From Edaphochlamys debaryana (taxonomy: Eukaryota; Chlorophyta; Chlorophyceae; Chlamydomonadales), in assembly GCA_016858145.1 (NCBI GenBank), contig JAEHOE010000052.1, forward strand, positions 310,001-374,000: a DNA stretch of 64,000 bases, in the 5' to 3' direction. The notes below the pieces were generated by a model that saw only the letters and a list, made by a program, of their open reading frames with translations, searched no databases and had not been told where the DNA came from. Position numbers and translations under genes: made by a program. Of this stretch, positions 55,401-64,000 are shown in pieces; the stretch's first letter is position 1; every line of letters begins with the position of its first letter.

Positions 55401-58400
55401 ACCCTCGCTGTCCCGCCTCCCTACCTCCCCCCCCCCCCCACAGGGTGTGGGCAAGACCACGGCCGCGGGCAAGCTGGCCCTGTACCTCAAGAAGGTGGGG
55501 AGGGGGATGAAGGGAGGGGGCTTCGGGAAGCTGATGGGGGACGAGGAAGGAAGGTGGAGGGGGGCTGTAGGGGGACAGGTCTGGGGCTGGCGCTGTACCT
55601 CACGAAGGTGTAGGGGGGACTGGGGCTTGTGTTCCAGGGAAGCGTGGGTGAGAGCTGGCTGAGAGTGTGGTGGACAAGCGGGGAAGGCGAGCGACCCAAC
55701 CGTCCCAATTGCCCCAACCAACCACGCCAACCACCCAACCGCCAACCACCAACCGCCCCCCGCCCGCAGTCCAAGAAGAGCTGCCTGCTGGTTGCCACCG
55801 ACGTGTACCGCCCCGCCGCCATCGACCAGCTTGTCAAGCTGGGGGCGGCCATCGACGTGCCGGTGTTCGAGATGGGGACGCAGGTGCGCGTGATCTAAAC
55901 CCTCGTATCACCGTCATTAACGACTGGCGTGTTCTTAGGTTTGTATCGGCCGGTGTCCGAGATGGGCACGCAATTGCGTGTGTGTGTGGGGGGGGGGCAT
56001 ACGGGGTATTTTTTCGAGCGGGGGGGGCATACGGGGGCTCGCGTGATCTGCATCATTTGCACCGTGCTGGTGTGCCTGTCTGTGCTGCGTTGCGAGCGGC
56101 GGACCCAGGACCCGACGCTGTAGCTGCTGGGGATGCAGCTGCCCGCAAACCCTCGCCCTCCCCCTTCCCCCCTCCCTCCCCTCCTTCCCCCTTGCTGGCT
56201 GCCACTCTATACCTCCCTCCGCTCTCCAATCCTCCGATACTTACCCCCCTCCTCCGCAGGCGTTAAGACGCTCTCCCGCTTCTCAGATTCAAACACCCCC
56301 TCCCCCCCCTCCCCCCCCTCCCCCTCTGCCCCCCTCCCCCCCTCCCCCTCTGCCCCAGGTCGACCCCGTGGAGATCGCCAAGAAGGGCGTGGAGGAGGGG
56401 CGGCGGCTGGGGGTGGATGCGGTCATCATTGACACGGCGGGCCGCCTGCAGGTGCGGAGGTGGGGGGCGGAGGGGTGTTATGTAGCAAGGAAGCCGTAAG
56501 CAAGCAGAGAACCCTAGGCCCTAGGCTAGGGGTGTGTGGGGGAAAGGATGGGTGCGGTGGCGGGTAGAGAGGACGTCTCCCCCTTGGCTGCTGGACGATG
56601 TCCCCACCCGCCCCACCCGTGGTCCACACCTCAGTCACATTGTACCGTATGCGCGTTCAACCCAACGGGCAGGCCGGTTTCGAACTCGCTGGGCCCCCTC
56701 CGGCCCGCTCCCTGGCACCCTCCGCCCCCCCCTCTCCCTCACCTCTCCCCCCACCCTCTCCCCCCCATCCCTCTCCCCCCCCTGACAGGTCGACGAGGAC
56801 ATGATGGGCGAGCTGCGCTCCATGAAGGCCGCGCTCCGCCCGTCCGACACGCTGCTGGTGGTTGACGCCATGACGGGCCAGGAGGCGGCCAACCTGGTCA
56901 AGGCATTCAACGACCAGGTCGACATCTCGGGTGCGTGGGACCGTTGGCGGTTGGCGGTTGGGGTTGGTTGGCGGCATCGCCAGCGCGCTGCCAGCTCCTC
57001 GCGCCCGCCCAACCGTTCCCGGCCCGCTCGCACGCCGCTCGCACGAGCGTTCCCCATGACACCCCGCTCCTCCTGAGCCGGCCGGGTCCTTTCACTGGTC
57101 TTCCCCGCCCAGCCCTTCCCTGCCTCGGCTCCATCCCACCCCGCCTCCTACCCCCTATCCCCCCGTACCTTCTGGGCTATCCAACATGTAACTCGTCAAA
57201 GATCACCCCCTATCCCCCCTACCCCCCACCCCCCACCCCCTATCCCCCAGGTGCCATTCTGACCAAGATGGACGGAGACAGCCGCGGAGGAGCGGCGCTG
57301 AGCGTGCGGGAGGTGGGGCCAGGACCACTGAGGAGGGGGAGGGGGAGCCGTGGAAGAAGGAGAGGGCTTCTCCCGGGGTGCGCATGCCGGACAGCGCGGG
57401 ATGCATTTGCGAGAGCGTGCCGCGAGGGTCCGCTCTGGGCCTCGGCGCAGCCCTCAGCCGTGTCCGCTACGCTTCTTGCCCTTGCTTCTTCCTGACACGC
57501 GACCTTGACACGGCCCCCTCCCCCCCCTCCCCCCCCTGTCAGGTGTCCGGCAAGCCCATCAAGTTCGTGGGTGTGGGTGAGAAGATGGAGGCGCTGGAGC
57601 CCTTCTACCCGGAGCGGATGGCCAGGTGGGGGGGGGGGGTAGGGGGGAAAGGGGGAGGGAGGGGGGGTGTTTGAATTTGAGAGCGGGAGAGCGTCTTGAC
57701 GCCTGCGCCAGGAAAGCGGGAGGTAGGGAGGGGGGGGAGAGCGTCACACTGCCAGTGGGGGAAAAGGGAGGGAGGAGGGACAAGAGGGGGGAGGGCATCA
57801 GCATCTGAACTGAAAGGAACTGAAGGGCGTAGTTCAGGATCCAGGGAGGGGGCCGTGCTACCCAGAGCGCACAGCAAATGCGAGCGCCTACGCCAACGCC
57901 CCTGCCCTTCCTCCTCCCGACATCAACCCCTCCCCCCTCTCCCGTTTCCCCCCACCCCACCCCCAGCCGCATTCTGGGCATGGGTGACGTGCTCACTCTG
58001 TACGAGCGTGCCGAGTCCGCCATCAAGGTAAGTACGGCAGGGCGTACGGCAGGGGTGCGACCAGCCAACCAACCTCTAACCAACCAACCAACCGTCAACT
58101 GCCCAACCGCCAGGAGGAGGACGCCAAGCGCACCGTTGAGCGCATGATGGAGGAGAAGTTCGACTTCAACGACTTCATGGCGCAGGTACGGCGTACGGGC
58201 AGTGCTTTGCAGATGGGGGTTGGTGGGCGTTGGTGTTTGTGTGCCGCTTCGCGAATGTCTGGGTCTCAAGAATCTGGGTTGCAAGTCCGCTGCGTGCACA
58301 CGTTCCTGACGCCTTCCCTGTCCGTGTCCGCCCCCCTCCGGCCCCCTCTCCCCCCCTCTCCCCCCCAGTGGAAGACCATGAACAACATGGGCGGCCTGCA

Positions 58401-59965
58401 GATGCTCAAGATGATGCCCGGGTTCAACAAGGTAAAGGGAGGGGCGGGTAGGGAGGGGTGACATGCTGCCAAAATGCCCCGCTAAGGCAGGGTTGCCCTC
58501 AGCAAAGAACCCGACCCCTCCTTCCTCCCTCCCCCCCCCCGCAGATCTCCGAGAAGCAGCTGTACGAGGCGGAGAAGACCTTTGAGATGTACGAGGCCGT
58601 GATCAAGGCCATGGAGGAGGAGGTGGGACCGTTGGTGGTTGGCGGTTGGCGGTTGGGACGAGCGCGGTCGGTTGGACCGATGGCACTCTGCTGGCGGCGG
58701 GCCACACACACACACCGCTCATTGTCGCCCTGCCTGTCTCGACACTAAGTCTCGTTGCCACGAGGCTTCCTGGCGAGGTGACGTGATCCCGCTCCCTTTC
58801 CCTCCCCTCCCCCCTGTCCCTGCCCTTGACTCCCCCTACTCCCCCTACCCCCCTACCCCCCCTGACCCCAGGAGCGCTCCGACCCCGAGCTCCTGGTCAA
58901 GTCCATGGCCAGGCGGCGGCGGGTGGCGCAGGCCTCGGGGCGCAGCGAGGCGGACGTGGCCAAGCTCATGGGGGCCTACACCGCGGTGGGGGGGGGGGGC
59001 GGGCGGAAGGGGGACGGGGGAAGGGGGGCGGGCTGATGGCCAAGCTGATGGAAAGACAAAACCCGAGGTGCCTTGCAGTTGCTCAAGGCATTCCCCCTAC
59101 CCCCCTACACCCCCCACCCCCCAGATGAAGTCCCAGATGGGCGGCATGTCCAAGCTGCTTAAGCTGCAGAAGGCTGGGGCGGACCCCTCGCAGGCCAACA
59201 AGCTGCTGCAGGCGAGGGGGGGAGGGAATGGGGGGAAAGGGAATGGGGGGCTGAAGGGGAGGAGAAGGGGAGGGGAGGGGCAAAAGGCTGAGGGTTTTGA
59301 GGTCTGGGGCTGGTTTGGTTACGCCTTGCTTAGATTGTAAACCAACAAGCTGCTGCAGGCGAGGGGGCCAAGGGTGGGTGGGAGGGGGAATGGGGCTGTG
59401 AGAGTCAAGGAGTCGGGGTGCGTTAGGTCGAAGTACGTCAGGTGGGAGGGCCGGGATACGTGGGGCTAACGCTGTAACCAGCGCGGCCAGTCGGTTCGGT
59501 GGATGGCAGGACCGCTCCCCAGGCTTGCGTCCCCCTTCCACACACATTTTGTATAATTGTTTGGCTGGCCCTGTCTCCGCCCTCCTCATGGGCCCCCCTC
59601 TCTTCCCCCCCTTCCCCCCCCTCCCCTCCCGCCCCCCCTCCACCTGACAGGAGCTGATTGCCAGTGCGGGCAAGAAGGTGGCTCCGGGCAAGGTGGGTCC
59701 AGGCCGGAGTGAGGGGGGCGGCGGACACGGGGTCACACCAAGTCAAGTTGAGGTCACCGGGCACCGCCCGTGTCCTGGCCCCTCCTCTCTTTCGCACTCC
59801 GCAATGTGTCCCTCTTCCCAATGCCCGCTCCACGCCCCCTCTTCCCAACGCCCCTTCTTCCCCTCGCCCCCTCCCTCCCCCCTCCCTCCCCCCTCCCCCC
59901 TCCCCCAGGTCCGCCGGAAGAAGGAGGAGCCCGCCGGCAAGGCACGCGGCTTCGGGACCAAGTAA
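52420..59965 (+). CDS. SRP54: Chloroplast signal recognition particle 54 kDa GTPase (cpSRP54)
   Basis: GTPase that escorts thylakoid proteins in the plastid stroma. Exons: 52420-52533, 52705-52831, 54033-54082, 54320-54409, 55067-55204, 55444-55494, 55770-55883, 56359-56451, 56789-56930, 57251-57312, 57543-57625, 57967-58027, 58114-58185, 58369-58431, 58545-58622, 58872-58985, 59125-59211, 59651-59692, 59909-59965. About 545 residues. The transit-peptide intron (52534-52704) keeps frame either way and is tentative; the mature part starts near [18 protein letters not shown] domain: [20 protein letters not shown]. GTPase: [39 protein letters not shown] domain is Met-rich ([18 protein letters not shown]). 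Bacterial Ffh-like features rather than cytosolic SRP54 support plastid origin. The C-terminus [18 protein letters not shown] carries a basic motif. The intron after 59211 begins with GC. Confidence 0.93.
54620..55118 (+). repeat. Five tandem copies (about 105 bp) of a 3' splice site plus exon start in SRP54
   Basis: The block consisting of a C-rich tract, CTGTCAG and the first 51 or so bases of the exon ([17 protein letters not shown]) occurs five times. Exon-like parts begin at 54645, 54750, 54855, 54961 and 55067. Only the last copy continues into the full exon and a donor; the first four run into CCCTCCCTCC tracts with no GT donor. Copies 3 and 4 carry one extra C. Use of any upstream acceptor without a donor would shift the frame. 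Confidence 0.95.
55212..55312. repeat. Degenerate TGTACGGCAGGG repeat cluster in SRP54 intron
   Basis: GTACGGC(A/C)GGG and GCTGTGC(T/C)G elements alternate several times just after the donor of exon 55067-55204. Related TGTACGGCA pieces occur elsewhere in the window (for example 14301, 20674, 23312, 58031). Confidence 0.65.
55948..55987 (+). repeat. Degenerate copy of the end of SRP54 exon 55770-55883 in the next intron
   Basis: CGGTGTCCGAGATGGGCACG here corresponds to CGGTGTTCGAGATGGGGACG at 55861-55880, including the bases just past the donor. It lies 91 bases downstream and has no acceptor-exon-donor structure of its own. Confidence 0.7.
56256..56302 (+). repeat. Inverted-repeat partner 1 in SRP54 intron
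   Basis: CGCAGGCGTTAAGACGCTCT and the following bases to about 56302 reappear in reverse orientation at 57665-57712 with few differences. Each partner lies in a different intron of the same gene. Confidence 0.75.
57665..57712 (-). repeat. Inverted-repeat partner 2 in SRP54 intron
   Basis: Read on the minus strand, this matches 56256-56302 over about 45 bases (CGCAGGCGTCAAGACGCTCT). The pair could be a dispersed short mobile element in opposite orientations. Confidence 0.75.
59340..59370 (+). repeat. Duplicate of SRP54 exon end plus GC donor, 149 bp downstream
   Basis: CCAACAAGCTGCTGCAGGCG at 59342 repeats the last bases of exon 59125-59211 and its GC donor (59193 onward). The duplicate is inside the following intron. 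Confidence 0.8.
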
Positions 59966-60831
59966 GGGCCCGGCTGGGCCTGAGGCGGAGGCGCAGCGGG
60001 CCTGGACTGGCGGGCCCAAAGGGCGGGCCCAGGCGGGCCCAGCACGTTGTGGGCAGCCGTGGGCCCGCTGGCATGGCGCGTGTGCTATGGGCGTTGTTTG
60101 GGGATGTTGAGGTGGGAAGGCCGGAAGGATGTGTCATCGTGTCAGTTGGGGTTGGCTGAACACCCAAAACGATTGTGTGTGGCGGGGCAGGCAGCAAGCG
60201 GCAGCCCGTTAGTCGCCTCGGACCGGGGGCTGTATGGCTGACGCCTGCTTGTGCGGGGGTGAGGAGAAGGGCAGGCAAGGAACTGATGGGAGACGAGGGG
60301 GCGAAGGTTGTGTGCGGAAGGAGCAGTGCGGGTGCAATTGCAGGGGGGGGCGAGCGGGGGGGGGTCAGGTCACGGGGTTTGGCCGTGTGGGGGAGGCCGT
60401 GTGAGCGGCATGCAGCTTGATGAGCAACGGAGCGTGCGGCTGTGTATGGTCTGGCGCGTACCGGTATCGCGACTATCGCCCCTTGGGTGTGCAGCCCAGT
60501 GCAAATGCTTGGCAGCGGGGATGGAGCAGGGCGTGGGAAAGGGCTGTGCGGCGGAGGGCTGCAAGCCCGCCCTGCACGTGTAAACGCCCGAATACCTGCG
60601 CGAGTTGAGAGGAGGCGGACGGGAGGTCCATTATGCCAGTGCCTGGGACCGGCAGCGGCACGGCATTCGTGGGCGGTGCGGCCATGCAAGGCCCAGGCCA
60701 GGCCCAGGTCGGAGCTGAGACCGTTTGGCATTGCGGGGCCCTGACCCTACGCGCCCGTTCTCCGCGTATACATAATTCACGAGCTTCAGAAACAAGCACT
60801 CCAAATTCTGCAGCAACCGAGTCAGCTGGAA
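59966..60831. other. Intergenic: SRP54 3' UTR and lectin upstream region
   Basis: A TGTAA signal at 60579-60583 most likely ends the SRP54 transcript. The lectin reading frame is open upstream of its ATG back to about 60744 (helical, Gln/Leu-rich), so an upstream exon or earlier start cannot be excluded. Confidence 0.5.
60579..60583 (+). terminator. Polyadenylation signal TGTAA, SRP54
   Basis: This is the first TGTAA noticed after the SRP54 stop codon, about 615 bases downstream and before the lectin start. Confidence 0.5.
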
Positions 60832-63380
60832 ATGATTGCCAGCGCTGGCAGCCTTGCTGAACAGGTCCAAATCGTCTCCCGCGATATTGAGAGCATCTGC
60901 AGCTCAGTGAGCAGCTCGAGATCCCTTGTTGTGTCCATTGCGGAGGCCGCTGCTCGGCATTTCCCCGACAAGAGCGCCCTCGTCTTTGGTGAAGGCACCA
61001 TCCAGCGTCTCGAATGCGAGGAGCTCGAACTCGACGCGACAGTGACGTGGCAGGAGCGAGTCTTCCACGTTAAGGTCTTCGGCCACGGCCATTACGAGAC
61101 CCAAGGCCAAGGCCACTCCTGGTGAGGCTGCTTCGCTCGCGGGCTGCTCGCGGGCACATATCTCAAAACCGGAATTTGGCACATATCTCAAAACCGGACC
61201 TCCCACCTCGTGCAGGTGCTGCCATGGCAACTGTTTGCGCATCCGCACGTTTGTCACATTTCCCCGCCACAATCGGGGCGACGTGCTGCGCAGTGGGGAG
61301 TCTTTGGGGGCCTACGACCTGCTCACGTCCCCCAACAACAAGTACATCGCAATCATGCAGGTGCCGTGGGATGGGTGGGGGCGGGGGGCGGGGCTCGGGG
61401 GCGGGGTTTGGGGGCTGAACGGGGCACCCCGGTGCAGACCTGCGCAGGGCAGGGCTGCACGGAGGCACGTTCGGCGGCCCCGCCTCCGCGACCCCACCCC
61501 AACACAAGGCGCTTTGCGCTACGTTGATGTCATCTAACCCACCCCATCCCAACCCACCCAACCCATCAGCTGGATATGGAGGTGCAGGGCAGGGTTGCCG
61601 TATGACACCCTTGGCGGCCCCCACAGGCCCTGCTGTCGCGAACCAGCCCGTGCTGATTGCCCCGACGGCCCCCCTTTCCCACCCCACCCCATCGCGGCAA
61701 ACATCCACCCCACCCCACCCGCCCACAGTTCGATGGCAATTTCGTGATCTACGCACGCTGCATGCCCAACCCCTGGGGCGAAGGAGCCACGTGGGCAACG
61801 AACACGTGTGAACGGGGGCAGTACCCGCACACCCTGAAGCTGCAGGTGATGGGTCGGGGCGGTCCGCCGTTAGGTCAAACTACTACTTTGCCCCCTCTTC
61901 ACCAAGGCCTGAACCAGCCGGGGCCGGAACGCCGGAACGTCGGAGGGCTGCCCTTGGGCTGTTGGGCAAGGCCCGGGGCGTGCGTCAAGGGTCGGCCCGA
62001 GCCTTCTCGCTGAGTTGACAGTCCTCGGGTTTACAATGAAGGATCCTCAAAAGAATCACAGCGCTGGACGCTGCGGCCGTTCGGCCTACTCCACGGGCCT
62101 TGCCTCCTGCAAGACCTAGAACTGCGCAAAGCGCGACCATCAACCGCCTGGGGCTTGACCCCGCCCGTAGCTGGGCCATAGAACCGCCCATCCCCTAAGG
62201 GTACCCCTGCCGCATCCAGCCCCCCCCCTCACGAAACAGGATATCCGCCCCTTTAAACCAGCGAGGCGCCAGGCCCTTGGCTTGCAGCTCATCGAAGATA
62301 GGCTTCCGCTCCTTCCTCAGCGCCCTGCCGAGCGCGTTGAGGTAGGGCGTCACCACCACCCCGCTCACCACCCGCACCTCCTTCGCCCTGCGCCGAAACT
62401 CAGCCCGCTGTGCTGCCGTTACCCCGACAACCACATTCCACCCCCCCTCCCCCTTCCAGCTCCGCTGGACGGTAGCCTGGAGCTCAGTGCGCCCCGAAAA
62501 GCCCAGCCTCGACAGGTCTCCCGACCGCAGCCGGTCCGCCATCTCATCTGAGACCTCCCGCAGCAGCAGCCGGCCCCGCTCCTCCTTAGGGGCAGTCTCC
62601 ACGATCAGCTCAGAGAAGCGCTCAGTCTGGGCGATGTCCGCTTTGAGCTCCCTCCGGAGGCTCGCGATGGCGTTGACAGGCCTTCCGCTCCGACAGAACA
62701 ACGCGCCTTTCCTCTCCTAAATCACACAGCGCTCCCTCACAACCACGCGTCTTTCCCCTCCTCCTCCTCACCATTCCAACAGGAGGACGGCAACATGCTG
62801 CTCACCGACGCGACCGGCCAACGGATGTGGCAGTCCCGCACGGCAGGCCGCGGCACCGCCCCGTTCCGGCTGTGCATGCAGGTACCGAAACGAGAGAGCG
62901 CTTGTGGTCTCGGGCGGGAAGGGGGGACGGGGGGGCTCTTGTGGACTTGGGTTTAGGGTTTAGGGGGGTTTAGGGTTTGGGGGGGCTCCATTCACGCACA
63001 CGCTCCACGCCACACCGGAAACACCTTGGCGGCCTTTAGAGGGGGGGATAGCGTCGTCGGGGCCTCGTGTATCTCTCATGACAGTTGTATCACACCATCC
63101 ACATCGCTCGGGGATGTGCTCTGGCCCCCACACCACTCACCCCGGGGGCCTGCCCTTTCGATCCTTCCGATTTGTCCCTCCCACCGCCTCGCCCCGTTCG
63201 TCCCCACGCCCACGCCCGCAGGACAACGGCACACTGGCTCTGTACGACGCGGGGGAGCGGGCCATCTGGGACCATGGCGATGGATGGCATCCAGGGTTTC
63301 ATGATGAGGTCGGTTCCGATGAGGACCATGACTACGAGGATTACGGGGACGAGGACGGGGGCGCTGAGGAGTTTGAGTGA
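60832..63380 (+). CDS. Bulb-type (B-type, mannose-binding-like) lectin domain protein
   Basis: Five exons: 60832-61121, 61216-61360, 61729-61845, 62783-62881, 63222-63380. The join is open, 810 nt, 269 residues. Residues 1-95 form a helical N-terminal region of unknown type with no signal peptide. The B-lectin fold spans about 110-240 (GDVLRSGESLGAYDL, then three sugar-site-like repeats). The first, QFDGNFVIY, matches the QxDxNxVxY consensus exactly; the next two, QEDGNMLLTD and QDNGTLALYD, are degenerate. So at most one classical mannose pocket is intact. AIWDHGD is the closing strand. The tail is very acidic (DEDHDYEDYGDEDGGAEEFE). The three repeats each begin at an exon border. The product is probably cytosolic if 60832 is the true start; an upstream exon with a signal peptide is possible. 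Confidence 0.85.
62195..62701 (-). mobile_element. Retroelement-like open frame inside lectin intron 3
   Basis: A 168-codon uninterrupted frame lies on the strand opposite the lectin gene, within the long third intron. The protein starts MFCRSGRPVNAIASLRREL and is rich in charged helices. It ends GLAPRWFKGADILFREGG, a layout that resembles the C-terminal part of LINE ORF1-type RNA-binding proteins (a W-x-G-x-x-I/L-F element after a basic helix). A minus-strand TGTAA lies at 62031-62035. I see no reverse transcriptase or terminal repeats. It may be a truncated insertion or a host gene fragment; the family is inference. Confidence 0.4.
62949..62990. repeat. Interstitial telomere-like TTTAGGG run
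   Basis: Several GTTTAGG(G) units stand head to tail, some with extra G, in the intron before the last lectin exon. TTTAGGG is the plant-type telomere unit. Confidence 0.7.
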
Positions 63381-64000
63381 ATGGTGAACGTCCCACTGTC
63401 ACTGGCAGAGGCGGAGGCGGCGCTGTGCTTGGCGCGTGTACAGAACTGTGAGTCGAGTGCGGAGGCGTGGAGGGACGTTTGATGCATGCGTGAGGTCGGG
63501 GGGACGGAGCGGGGGAGAGGGAGGGCCGGAGGCGTCACAGGCTTGTGGCGGCATTCGATGGTCAAGGCAGACCTCCTTCCCGTTAGGAAGCAAGGTGTGT
63601 CCACTCGGGTCCTGCCCGGCGTTCAGCGGCCGGGTATGCCTCTGGGGTCCCTCACTGTGTCCACCGCGGACTGCGCGGTGGTGTGCTGGTGGTGCCAGCG
63701 GGGGTGACGGGCGGGTCTGGGCCAGGGATGGCGGTGGGTGGTCTGGGCCGTGCATGTAATCCTCAGTGGTTACAAAGAGGGACCCCAAAGGAGTGCACGG
63801 CAGCCGGACGCCGTGCTTGGCAGGGGAGGGAACGCGCGGGCGTCTTGTGGAGAGGTGTGCTGTGCAGTTCAGGACGCAAGGTTCGAGGCGTTCGGGGCTC
63901 TACCATTGTAACAGCGCAGACAGACGGACCGGTGTTACAGATCAACAGATGTGAGCATGCTCCCCGTGACGCCGGCGTGCCACGAGGGCCGAACATGTTC
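63381..64000. other. 3' flank of lectin gene
   Basis: TGTAA motifs at 63755-63759 and 63907-63911 are candidate polyadenylation signals for the lectin gene. No further exon can be supported up to the right edge. Confidence 0.5.
63755..63759 (+). terminator. Polyadenylation signal TGTAA, lectin gene
   Basis: TGTAA lies 375 bases after the lectin stop. A second copy follows at 63907-63911. Confidence 0.45.

Noticed and set aside
54177..55662. Long plus-strand open frames of 337-478 codons with proline-rich repeats
   Set aside because: They run through C-rich introns and the tandem acceptor array. Their repeats are the DNA repeat read in three frames, while the conserved SRP54 exons use defined splice sites.

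Overview
The window is nuclear DNA of a GC-rich green alga, most likely a chlamydomonadalean/volvocine species. The evidence is: many short exons joined by GT-AG introns (two GC-AG candidates), very C-rich tracts before 3' splice sites, TGTAA polyadenylation-type motifs downstream of several stops, abundant micro- and minisatellites, and a plastid SRP54 whose product starts with a transit-peptide-like region. I cannot name the species. Short TTTAGGG-type runs (62949-62990, 11-29) hint at a plant-type telomere repeat. I placed exon borders by hand from splice consensus, reading frame and known protein families. For eight of the twelve genes I could close from start to stop, the joined coding sequence is open and a multiple of three with a single model.

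Left third (1-26 kb, all minus strand): three paralogous receptor-like protein kinase genes. Copy A (1-4352) runs off the left edge before its kinase exons. Copy B (10018-16762) carries an in-frame stop in its signal peptide and a one-base deletion in exon 3. Copy C (19200-25913) is open over 20 exons. Each encodes signal peptide, ectodomain, one membrane helix and Gly/Ala/Ser-rich juxtamembrane region; copies B and C also show the complete TKL-type kinase. A secreted Mn-superoxide dismutase gene (5492-7683) lies between copies A and B.

Middle (27-46 kb): a membrane-anchored thioredoxin-fold protein lacking the second active-site Cys (+), a ten-helix nucleotide-sugar/triose-phosphate-type transporter (-), a plant-type CUE-domain coiled-coil protein (-), and two tandem F-box/LRR-like paralogues (+).

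Right part (46-64 kb): a multidomain cyclophilin of the CYP59/PPIL4 type (cyclophilin, RRM, charged Arg/Asp/Glu/Gly tail; -), divergent from a chloroplast SRP54 GTPase gene (+) whose introns hold repeated fragments of its own exons. Last is a small bulb-type (B-type) lectin gene (+), with a retroelement-like reading frame on the opposite strand of its third intron.

The neighbours do not form one pathway. The strongest local logic is the kinase array, with a secreted SOD embedded in it. The most unusual features are copy B's decay, a homopolymer frameshift candidate in the cyclophilin gene, the five-fold repeated 3' splice site plus exon start in SRP54, an intronic hairpin in the transporter gene, and an excess of the palindrome TACCGGTA.
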